The position numbers and the translations under genes are program-made. The notes below the pieces were generated by a model. The model saw nothing but the letters and a program-made list of their open reading frames with translations. It had not been told where the DNA came from and made no database searches. A DNA stretch of 64,000 nt from Oscarella lobularis (taxonomy: Eukaryota; Porifera; Homoscleromorpha; Homosclerophorida; Oscarellidae): positions 558,001 to 622,000 of the forward strand of contig NC_089193.1 of the NCBI RefSeq assembly GCF_947507565.1, in the 5' to 3' direction. Below are positions 44,073 to 53,532 of this stretch, one piece after another (within the stretch, counting starts at the first letter, position 1; every line of letters starts with the position of its first letter).

Positions 44073-44327
44073 ATGGCACGACAGATGATTGCTGTTGCTT
44101 TCTTTGCCTCTTGTATTCTACTTTCAACGTACACGAGCCCGATCCAGGAGAAAGACATATTTCATCTCGCCATATGGAGAAGATCGGCGCTAAAGTCTAA
44201 GCCCCAGTCAGTACTAGAAAAAACGCAATCGGAGAAAGATGAAAGCCGTCTCAACAATAGTCTTAGCCATTCGCAACAGCGAAATGATGTAAAGCACATC
44301 ATTTGGAATCGAAAGCCCTATACGTAA
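44073..44327 (+). CDS. Small secreted peptide precursor, paralog of the IRFGR gene
   Basis: Single-exon frame of 84 residues with a signal peptide (MARQMIAVAFFASCILLSTY) and a mature part rich in Lys, Arg, Glu and Ser. The segment DIFHLAIWRRSALK sits where the paralog has PIRHLIRFGRSAT, so the Phe-Gly-Arg is replaced by Trp-Arg-Arg and no amidation Gly remains. The C-terminus (VKHIIWNRKPYT) loosely matches the other gene's VRHRKVQYVY. A TATA-like ACATAAATA lies about 50 bp upstream. The N-terminal likeness, equal size and head-to-head layout support a local duplication. Confidence 0.62.
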   Translation: MARQMIAVAFFASCILLSTYTSPIQEKDIFHLAIWRRSALKSKPQSVLEKTQSEKDESRLNNSLSHSQQRNDVKHIIWNRKPYT

Positions 44328-44781
44328 TATTGTCTCTGTAAGGTTCGGAAACGGTTCAGGCGTCGTAAGCGCATTTGCGTCCCGCCTTCATGTCGTGGCT
44401 TCTGTTATATCTGCTAGTCGAATGTCCAAACATCTGGCCAATCCGTTTGCTCTTGTATCGTTTCATGTAGGTGGGTATAGGTACCGTGAACTGCCTTGTC
44501 TAACACTATAGCACCACGAAGCTCTTGCTCGTATTTGTTTTTAAAAAATATATCAATGCATTCTCGATATGAATTGAAGTGACGTTATGAAAGTACGTCA
44601 CCTTCGCGCTTGCTCACTGCTCAGAGTCCTCGAAAGAATTCTCGTTATGGGAGCTTCTTCGAAACTGAAAGACAGCGTTGCCTTGGCTGCCGGTGGGGAT
44701 CTGTACTTTCCCTAAATCATGTGACCGATATAGTCCCCGTATATGGTGACGAGACGAAGAAGTGTCGCACCGGTGTAAACA

Positions 44782-45151
44782 ATGGATCTTCCGCCGATCA
44801 GTCAAGTCGTTAACATGCGGCTACTAGAAGCGATGCAGTTGCTCGAACGCCTCAGCGACGGAGAAGTCAACGATATAAGGACCCAAACGCAGTGCATTGT
44901 GAGGCTCCTCGAGATCTACAAAAGCAGAGGAAGCGCGAAACGAAAGGAATCGGTACGGGAAAAAAAGGCGGCCTTCGAATTCGATCTTCCTATACGATCC
45001 TTCTAGTAAAAATCTTCGATTTCTTTTCTTCCAGATTTGGGCGCACGTAGCCAAGAGCTTCTCGCGTTTTGCTGAAAAATGTGGGGATACGAACCGAATT
45101 CTCGACGCGTTAGTAGTTTCGTCGCCGACGAAGAGTCAGTCAAGTGTTTGA
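44782..45151 (+). CDS. Small two-exon gene of unknown function
   Basis: Exons 44782-44952 and 45035-45151 join in phase 0 to a 95-residue protein: start in AACAATGG, donor GTACGG, acceptor CTTCCAG, stop TGA. The sequence is helical and basic (LLEAMQLLERLSDGEV; RGSAKRKES; VAKSFSRFAEKCGDTNRI). I do not recognise it. It ends 155 bp before the left end of the large transposon. Its beginning loosely resembles the N-terminus of the HECT ligase (Met-Asp, then a Leu-rich helix), so it could be a relic of a related first exon. Confidence 0.4.
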
Positions 45152-45196
45152 ACGATCTCGAGCTTATGGCGGTATATTTGTGTCAAAAATAAGAGC

Positions 45197-45303
45197 TTGA
45201 AGTAACAACAGGACTTTGAAGCAACGACGTTAATTTTGTTACCTTCAAAGCAACAACGTTTCGGTGTTGTTGTTGTTTCGAAGTCATGTTGTTGTTGCTT
45301 CGA
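45197..45303. repeat. GTTGTTGTTGC/GCAACAAC hairpin cluster
   Basis: CTTCAAAGCAACAAC and its complement TGTTGTTGTTTCGAAG recur in alternating orientation. They form one or two foldbacks directly against the left end of the large transposon; no counterpart flanks the right end. Confidence 0.6.
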
Positions 45304-45305
45304 AG

Positions 45306-45860
45306 TATGACGCGTTATTCGTGCCAAAAGTCTTACCGTGCCCGAACCGCTTCTAAAAACCGGTCTACGTGCCCGAACCGCTTATAAAAACCGGTCTATT
45401 TGACTAACCGTGCCCGAACCGCTTCTAAAAACCGGTCCATTCGACTAACCGTGACCAAACCGCTTCGAAAAACCGGTCTATTCGACTTACTGTGCCCGAA
45501 CCGCTTCGAAAAACCGGTCTATTTGACTAACCGTGCCCGAACCGCTTCTAAAAACCGGTCCATTCGACTAACCGTGACCAAACCGCTTCTAAAAACCGGT
45601 CTATTCGACTTACTGTGCCCGAACCGCTTCTAAATCCGGTCTATTCGACTAACCGTGACCAAACCGCTTCTAAAAACCGGTCTATTCGACTTACCGTGCC
45701 CGAATCGCTTCTAAAAACCGGTCTATTTGACTAACCGTGCCCGAACCGCTTCTAAAAACCGGTCCATTCGACTAACCGTGCCCGAACCGCTTCTAAAAAC
45801 CGGTCCATTTGACTAACCGTGCCCGAACCGCTTCTAAAAACCCGTCCATTCGACTTAGTG
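45306..45860 (+). repeat. Left inverted arm of 41-bp tandem repeats
   Basis: After the unique outer end, about thirteen units of the form CCGTGCCCGAACCGCTTCTA then AAAACCGGTCTATTCGACTTA follow, some with CCATT, TTTGAC or GTGACCAAACC variants. Open frames here are by-products of the repeat. Confidence 0.95.
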
Positions 45861-46033
45861 ACCTAGTGACTCTTGGACCGTTATTTAGTCGTAATTACCA
45901 ATACCTTAATTTTTAGTCTAATTTATACACACATATTGAATGATTCGGGACTATTCGTCGTCGCATCCAGGATGTAATTTTCTTATGCGCGCGTTAAGTT
46001 TCCACGTGTTCGGAGCTGTTTCTGCCACTGCCA

Positions 46034-49000
46034 ATGGATCGCACGAGCCAGAGCAAGGTCCTCGAAGCTATTTCGCTTTTAAACTCAGTAGCTGGCGACG
46101 TACAGTTAGCCGGTAGGTCTCATGCCGGTTTTGTTGGTGTTTTGATGCCGATCAACTGCGTAAAGGTTCCTCCGGGTCAGGTTCTGCTTCTCTTCGTCTT
46201 CCAGTTTCTGGATCAAGCCAAAGCGCAAGGGTCGCGCTCGGAAACGGCGACGAAAACAGGTCAGTTTAAGTGCAAATGGTCTATTCCGTACTCTAACGGT
46301 ACCGTATAAGTACGTCACGAACGACGCGCGCCAGAGAAGATCCTACAAATGCTTCGACGCCCTCTTCCGCAGCGGCCGAACACGCTCGATTGTTCGGCTA
46401 TTCTTCGACGCGAAGGAGCGGTGTGGCGGGAGGCAGAAAACGGAAACACCCGTCGTCAACAAAACACGCTGCTCCTCCTCCGACAGAATGGCGTCGGCTA
46501 TTTGTTTGCCTTTCCAGTTCAAAACAAGAGCATGTTCCAGACGTTCCCCTTCGTGTGAAGCTAGAGCGTGCGGGCCTCGGCGAAAAGGAAATCACTGTTC
46601 CTACTTCTGCGAACGCTCGACAAGTACACGAACTTCTGCTAGCGGCATTCCCAGCTCTTCGGGATAAAGCGTACGAATTGCTACGTACAACGGGTTATGG
46701 CAAGAAAGATCTCAACTCTATCGGCCACGTTACTGCTTCACACGTCCTAAAACGGAACTTAGGACATGCGAAGTGTTACATTCGTCCAATTGTCGACGAA
46801 TTAGACCTCACCCCTAGAGAAGAAGAAGAAGAAGACGAAGATACGGTACAAACTCAGAAATTGATGCGACTGGCATTAAATTGATGCAACTGGCATTATC
46901 GAGAAATTTTCTATTAAGATTATTGTGAAATGTCGGTATTGTTCAAAAAGCCAAACAATGGCTGGAATGAGGGAACACGTTGATAATTGCCCGTACAGAG
47001 TGCAAGAGTATGCGAAGCATAACGTATAATACATATCGTCTGACTAAGGAAATTTGTGTTTAGAACCGAAGAGGCCGCCGAAGATCTCGACGTTGACGAC
47101 TACTCGCTCGATAAGCTCTTGGAGGACAAACTAAAAAGAGAGGAAAACGACCGCAATGACGACGACAGCAAATCTGAAATGTCAGTGTTTCCGCTTTTGC
47201 CGACCACTACCACTGTGTCACCAATTTACTATTGTATAGACACTTCATTGACATGACTGGGGACGATGGCGGTGACGACGACGAAGGATGCTCATCACAT
47301 CAGCAGGAATCTTTAGATGAGGTCACTGATGCATCAAAGAGCATCGACATTCCGCTACACTTAACTTCAGTTTAGGGCAATTCGCCTCTCTCAAGACAAT
47401 GCTTACAAAGCGTCGCTGGAAGCAGATGTCAGAAAGGTTATTAGACGTGACTATAGAGCTGGAAACAGCTAATATAGTGCGTATCTGTTAGGACGAAGCT
47501 CGCGCACAAGCGGAGAAGGCCGTGAAGGCAATTTAAGTGTTTAAACAGTAAAGATTTGTTTGAAACACGACTATGTCTCCTGTAGAATTGCGCTGAAATG
47601 AAGCAAAATATTGAAAGTCTTTTATCACCAGAACCATCGGAAGAAGACTACGGAAATGTGACCATCAAAGTTCGTTTTCCCAATTCTGAGATAGTCAATA
47701 GAAAATTTGACTGTCGCTCCTTCTTCAGTGTAAGTTGACATGGGTACGGACGTATATATTTGTAGGACGTTTTTGACAGGAAATAGTTCTCTGGGTTGGC
47801 ACGCATGACAGTATAACTAACCCATGTCGAGTGCGACTGTTAAACAGCGGTTCCCGTCCACCTTCACAAATGAAAATAGCACTAGTCTTTGGCCGCACAA
47901 TTAATGACGCCTTTAGCGGGAAGTCTCTCATTACACTAATCGCTGAAAATGCTGATGAAGAAGAACAGGTGTGGTGCTGATTTCTAACGGTCAGACAGTA
48001 TGGTTTTGTTGACACATATCATCCACAGGTTATTTTGGACACTTTATCTCCAAAAAGTAGCAAAGGAAACAAATCTTCTCAGAGAGAACTATCAAAATCG
48101 TATGTTTCATTTTTACATGGTGTCGTAACGTACCGCTAATTTTTCCTAGATTGGTCGAACTTGCGAATGAACTAAGTTCTCAACTCCTTGAGCGAGATCC
48201 AATATCAATACCCGTTCGGCGGGAAAGTGAACATTTCCTGGACGACGCGTTCCAGTACTGCAGGCGGAAAAAGTTCAATCCTTATCGTCGCATCAAAGTA
48301 AAAAGCAAACAGCTCATTTATGTGACTAACTGAGTGGCTTTTACAGATTGACTTTGTGGGAGAGTCTGCCATTGACACTGGTGGACCTCTACGAGAATTT
48401 TGGCGCCTACTGGCAGAGGGAATATACCAGTTTATGTGCCATGGAGCACCCAACCGTAGATCTCCTATGATCAACACAGCGATGATTTTGGTTCGGCGAA
48501 AGGCATAATGTTTTAGAAATAGAAATTGTTTCTTGTCTGCAGAAGAGAAGATTTTTTTTTGCCGGAAGACTGATGGCTATGAGTTTGGCACACGGCGGAT
48601 CTGGGTTTCCGTTCTTCTCTTCATTTGTGTTTCAGTACTTCCGTGGTTTCAGCTGTACCGAAATAGCACTTACGCCCGACGACATTCCCCACTTTGGTGC
48701 TCGGAAGTTAGCCTCAGATGTGAGACAGCCTGCCTGTCACCAAATACTCTTAAACATACACCGCATTCTCCTTTCAGATACAAGATGCCCATGACGACGA
48801 AAGTCTGCAAACTCTATTTCGGGACAATGACAATTTGGACATAATGTGCGCAACTGGATGTCTTCGTCCACTCGGTGATGCAAAATTGACGTGGCGAAAG
48901 GAACTCGTTCAGTGCCTTAAGCTGTACTACTGCCTGACGAGCGTTCAAGCAGCACTCGATCAGATCAAAGAAGGGCTCGAAACGTTTGGAGTCCTTGACG

Positions 49001-49613
49001 TAATCAGGCAGTATCCGGACTCCATGAGCGCCTTCTTTTGCTATGATGAAAATAATGTCATCACCTCGGGTACGATCTGTCCTAATGCTGTTGCCTCACT
49101 GTAGTCATTGATTCCTTCAGAAAAGTTGGCTGCTTTGTTCTCTGAAGGAGACGTTACCTATACAGATAGAAATGAAGACGAGACTACGTGGAACAGAGAG
49201 CGCTCGGCGTATATGTTGTTTATGCAGTTTTTAGACGACTGTGAAGGTGAGTGTTCATTCTGTGGAGTTCATCTGCCCTGCGCTACTTAACGTTGCTCTT
49301 TTTCATTTCAGATGAAGCACCTCCTTACGACAGTCTTTCTCGCGATCACAGCGCAGAAGGGGATGTGACGGTGCCCACTAGGGCGGTAACCGCAACCGAC
49401 GTTTTTGTTTTTATGACGGGGGCGACACAAATACCTGCTGTTGGTCTTAAGACCAAGTGGAGAATTAATTTCTCCAGTAGGTCATCAATGCCGGAAGCCA
49501 GTACATGCTCATTCCTTTTGACGTTACCGACTGTCCATGCGTACAATGAGGAAAAGTTTCGGGAGTGCCTGCAGTTAGCATTCCTCAGCCACTCATGTTT
49601 CGGTCGGGTTTGA
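46034..49613 (+). CDS. HECT-type E3 ubiquitin ligase (G2E3-like), transposon passenger
   Basis: About fifteen exons, starting 46034-46112, 46205-46259, 46335-46845, 46919 to about 47007, 47064-47180, and ending 49311-49613. I found no frame break in the exons traced. The N-terminus is low-complexity and basic (RSGVAGGRKRKH). Next come a globular segment, a C2HC zinc-finger-like exon (KCRYCSKS...REHVDNC), acidic helices and a UBX/ubiquitin-like fold (VTIKVRFPNSEIVNRKF). The HECT domain follows, with DFVGESAIDTGGPLREFWRL, FFFAGRLMAMSLAHGG and the C-lobe FMTGATQIPAVG. The catalytic Cys is in PEASTCSFLLTLP and the end is SCFGRV. HECT enzymes form a thioester with ubiquitin at this Cys before transfer to substrate. 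This domain layout is multi-copy in many invertebrate and fish genomes as 'G2/M-specific E3-like' genes. It lies between the arms of the transposon, upstream of the transposase in the same orientation. Confidence 0.85.
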
Positions 49614-49842
49614 CATGTGTTGTGCATCTGATTCGCTTATTGCGACGAAAACTAACAGTTCATGTTGTCTGTGGTGGCATACGCAAATTGTTTTACGTTT
49701 GGTGTTGAATGATTACAGAACATGTTTCCTTACATTGAAGGTAGTGTTGAAGGTAGTCTACGCATTTCCGGGCATGAGAGCTGATGATACACTGATGCAT
49801 TACTGGTTTATGCAGGTAGCGTAATACGGGCATTTCAAGAAA

Positions 49843-51447
49843 ATGGCAGACGTTAGCGTCGCAATACAGAGGCGAATCTTTACTGTTATACGAGACTTAT
49901 CAGGTGCGCTAGACGCGCCGAGCCAGATTAACGATGTCGCCGAAGCTTCAATCACGCGTCTGGAGCAGCTGAGCATTCATCTCGTCCAAGTGTCTTATTT
50001 GCTTGATCCAGAAGTGAGCGACAGGCATTTGGAAGCGCTTGGTGAAACAATACAGTGCCTTCGCGAGTTTTTGGAAAGTAGAGTCGGTGAACGACATTCA
50101 GAAGGCTATGAATTAGACAGCATTCAAGGAGTGAGAGGCCGGCCACGCTTCGACGTCAGACGAGAGCAGCTAGAATACTTCATCAGCTTTGGATTCGACT
50201 GTCCGACCATTGCTGAAATGTTGGGAGTTTCTTTGCGCACTGTTAGGAGAAGAATGGACGAATTTCAGATCAATATGCGGCAAACCTACTCTGGCTTAGC
50301 TGACAACGAGTTGGATGATATTGTTACCGAAATTATTCGTGAATTTCCGCATTCAGGATACCGAATAGTGCATGGAATTCTATTTGGAAAGGGAATTAAC
50401 GTTCAGTTAGCAAGAGTTCGACTAGCCATGCAAAGATGCGACCCAGAGGGCGTTGCTCTTCGCTGGCTAACGTCGCTGCATCCTAGATGTTCGTATTCTG
50501 TTTATGGCCCGCAAGCTCTATGGCACATTGATGGGAACCATAAACTGATACGGTATGTAATATTATTATTATAGACGATAGTGTGATGACTGAGCGAAAT
50601 GTAGGTGGCGCTTAGTCGTACACGGGGGGATCGACGGTTACTCTCGGCTTCCGGTGTATCTGCGTTGCTCTGCCAATAACAGAGCAGCAACCGTTCTTGC
50701 CTGCTTTGTCGAAGCAGTAAGGGAATTCGGCCTACCATCTAGAGTTAGGTCCGACAAAGGCGGCGAAAACGTCGACGTAGCACGGTTCATGCTAAACCAT
50801 CCTCAACGTGGTCCGGGGCGAGGGTCAATGATCGTTGGGAAAAGCGTGCACAACCAGCGCATAGAGAGGCTGTGGAGAGACGTGTATGCGGGTGTTCTAA
50901 GTTATTACTACCAACTATTCACTCACATGGAAGCCGTTGGCGAGCTAGATCCCTCAAATGACGTCGACATTTTTGCTCTGCATTTCACGTACTTGCCCCG
51001 AATAAATAATCACATGACGGTGTCCGTGGAATAGAGGCTGGCAAAACCACAAAATAAGCGGCGAACGAAAATCCCCGAGGCAGTTGTGGGTGGAAGGCAT
51101 GCAGAGAATCTCTCGTTCATCTCATCGTACAGCGAATGAATTATTCGAGGTATGGAATACATCCTCAGAAATTTCACTTATATGATGACAGTGCATCGTC
51201 TGTGCAGAGAAGTGACAACTTTGACGAATACGGAATTGACTACAACGGACCTGTGCCATCTACAAACGACGAGATGCAAAATACAGTAACAGTTCCCGAC
51301 GTAGACGTTGACCTCTCCCAAGACAATATAGCTGAACTGTTCCGCAGAGTTTGTCCCACCGATCCTAGCACTGTACACGGTCTAGATCATTTTGTTTCTG
51401 CTAAGCAGTTTGTTTGTCAAATATTAGCGCAAGGTCGGCATCAATAA
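49843..51447 (+). CDS. Integrase-like DDE transposase, C-terminus frame-shifted
   Basis: Exon 1 (49843-50552) and exon 2 (from 50605) join in phase 2. Residues near 115-150 form a helix-turn-helix of resolvase type ([20 protein letters not shown]). The catalytic core has D in WHIDGNHKL (about residue 230), D in RSDKGGEN (about 287) and E in [10 protein letters not shown] (about 324), a D,D(36)E arrangement of the IS3/retroviral integrase type. After NNHMTVS the frame shifts at about 51026 ([20 protein letters not shown] in the new frame) and again between 51140 and 51180. It resumes as [13 protein letters not shown] and ends at 51447. The C-terminal module is therefore present but split, so this copy may be inactive. 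It starts 230 bp after the HECT stop codon. Confidence 0.82.
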
Positions 51448-51634
51448 ATCAAAGAACCGTAGCGTCTTTCCGGTTAATACAATTTGGCCAAAGTGAATTA
51501 CTACAGCAGAATAACGCGTTGGGCCGAGCGGGTGAACGCAGAGGTACTTCACTCGGCGGCGAGCAAAGCGGGCCCTCTGCGCAGCTTCTGCAAGTATCCG
51601 GGACGTACAAGCAAGAGATCCGTGCAAATAATTG

Positions 51635-52179
51635 GTCAAGTCGAATAGACCGGTTTTTAGAAGCGGTTCGGGCACGGTAAGTCGAATGGACCGGTTTTTA
51701 GAAGCGGTTTGGTCACGGTTAGTCGAATGGACCGGTTTTTAGAAGCGGTTCGGGCACGGTAAGTCGAATAGACCGGTTTTTAGAAGCGGTTCGGGCACGG
51801 TTAGTCAAATAGACCGGTTTTTATAAGCGGTTCGAGCACGTAGACCGGTTTTTAGAAGCGGTTCGGCCAAGGTAAGTCAAATAGACCGGTTTTTAGAAGC
51901 GATTCGGGCACGGCAAGTTGAATAGACCGGTTTTTAGAAGCGGTTCGGCTAAGGTAAGTCAAATAGACCGGTTTTTAGAAGCGGTTCGGCCAATGTAAGT
52001 CGAATAGACCGGTTTTTAGAAGCGGTTCGGCCAATGTAAGTCGAATAGACCGGTTTTTAGAAGCGGTTCGGCCAATGTAAGTCGAATAGACCGGTTTTTA
52101 GAAGCGGTTCGGGCACGTAGACCGGTTTTTAGAAGCGGAACGGGCACGGTAAGACTTTTGGCACGAATAACGCGTCATA
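51635..52179 (-). repeat. Right inverted arm of 41-bp tandem repeats
   Basis: This is the reverse complement of the left arm: about thirteen units of TAGACCGGTTTTTAGAAGCG followed by GTTCGGGCACGG or the variant GTTCGGCCAATG, then the unique outer end. The unit variants differ between arms, so the arrays have diverged or been rearranged since they formed. Confidence 0.95.
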
Positions 52180-53241
52180 GTGCTCGCCCCTGTCTGATGA
52201 GCCACTTGACGTGCTCTCCAAGCACGAAAATAATCGAAATCCCTAAAGGCTTTCGTTTCCTCTCCAACGAGAAGCCTCGAAGCTTCTATTTCAATTGGGC
52301 AGTCAATGGAAACCAATGACTCATTGCGAACTTCGCGAAGAAAGCGGAGAATGACGTCCATGAGCCGGCGACAATCATAGAGCCACGTATATGTCACGTG
52401 CAACGGGGAGTTTCCTATCCCTCTCTCCTCTATCTATGCCTGGGGTCAGCGAAAGTCACGTGCCAAGGGAGAGTTTCCAATCCCTCTCTCTCTTCTATCT
52501 ATGATTAAAGCATCCTGGTCTGCATGATCCGGGTGCTACTCTTTTGTTTGACCGAAATCGTTATGAAAACGGAAGAAAGCGGCAGCATCCAAAGTCGAAT
52601 CACCGTTGTACGCGGGTGAGAGACGCGTTTAGGGGGTGCACGTTATTTTTAGGGCCCCGTGGGGGGGCGTACGTGCGACGAATTCAATTTGCGCCTTTGG
52701 CGAGCGTTCGCTCTCATTCGAATGGCTCCTGTAGCAGTTTAGACGTGCGCTTTATCTTTGCGCGATCGAGTTCTGAAGTTCCGTCGCGCATGGGAATTTT
52801 TCATTCCGCGATCGCTATAGATCTATAGGCTATGTTTTTCGCGATGCCGCGATCTCATGTCTCATGCGTCTCTTTCTTTGAATAATTAAGGGCGATGTAA
52901 ATGAAAATAGAGAGCTTGGCTCTTAATTTTTCTTTGATTCAGAGCGATGCATTGACTATGCACAACGAGAATTAATCGCTCAAGGAAGAGTAAGAAGAGA
53001 AACTAGCACTTTCGTAGTTAATGTAATTGATTGAATTTTAGCGTCGTCCTGGCGTTCCTGGTTCCGATGATAGCCATTGGGCCGAAGGTCTTCCCTCAGC
53101 ACATGCACTTTTCCTTTTACGCTACGCTCCCTAAAATTTCGAGGGCAAAGCTGATACCAACAGTGAAAATTCAAGGCGCTTACACGTGAGGGATAATTCC
53201 CCTAGGGGGGCTGGATTATAGTTATATTTTGGGGGTGTATA
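52180..53241. other. Interval between transposon and LTR element, possible exons
   Basis: Two stretches on the plus strand have exon-like borders: about 52942-52989 (TTGATTCAG acceptor, GTAAGAAG donor) and about 53042-53188 (GAATTTTAG acceptor, GTGAGGG donor). The second is open in one frame with a hydrophobic run (VVLAFLVPMIAIGPKVF). They could belong to a host gene into whose intron the LTR element inserted. CACGTG-containing repeats of the form GTCACGTGCxAxGGxGAGTTTCC occur twice at about 52393 and 52456. Confidence 0.3.
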
Positions 53242-53435
53242 TGTGAGAATTGGGAAGTCCGGGACTGCAGCCTGTGACGTACCAAATGCCCCTCCTCCTA
53301 GGCTAGGTATATAAGGACGTGCATGACGTACTTACTGTGACTTTTTCGTTGTGGTTTGGATTTGTCTCTTCTGTACACCGCGGTCTATAATATAAAAAGT
53401 CGTGAGACACAACCCGGGCCTTGAAAGGCACGACA
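53242..53435 (+). repeat. 5' LTR
   Basis: A 194-bp repeat starting TGTGAGAATTGGG and ending GGCACGACA. It contains TATATAAGG (about 53308) as a promoter box and TATAATATAAAAA downstream. It differs from the 3' LTR by one indel (CTAGGCTAGG against CTAGGTAGG) and one substitution (CCCGGG against CCAGGG). Confidence 0.95.
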
Positions 53436-53532
53436 TTTGGTGACAGGAGTCGAGATTCGACGCCTCCGGAGCGACTGTCTTGCGGGGGAGGAGAGGAGAA
53501 AAGTAGACAAAATTGGCTAACGACAACGTGCT

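Larger units (their letters stand above)
45306..52179 (+). mobile_element. Large DNA transposon carrying a HECT ligase and a DDE transposase
   Basis: The outer ends are exact inverted repeats for at least 35 bp (TATGACGCGTTATTCGTGCC inward from 45306 and, inverted, from 52179). They continue as inverted arms of 545-555 bp built of a 41-bp tandem repeat. If TA is the target duplication, the element starts TGACGCG and ends CGCGTCA, the TG...CA form typical of integrase-type recombinases. Two plus-strand genes lie inside: an intron-rich HECT E3 ligase (46034-49613) and an integrase-like transposase (49843-51447). Both lie wholly between the arms. The nearest named superfamily I can suggest is IS3EU/integrase-like DNA transposons; I cannot check this. 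Confidence 0.8.

Noticed and set aside
45337-45860. CRISPR-like array of regular repeats
   Set aside because: Units are contiguous without unique spacers, the genome is eukaryotic, and the array is mirrored at 51.6-52.1 kb as a transposon end.
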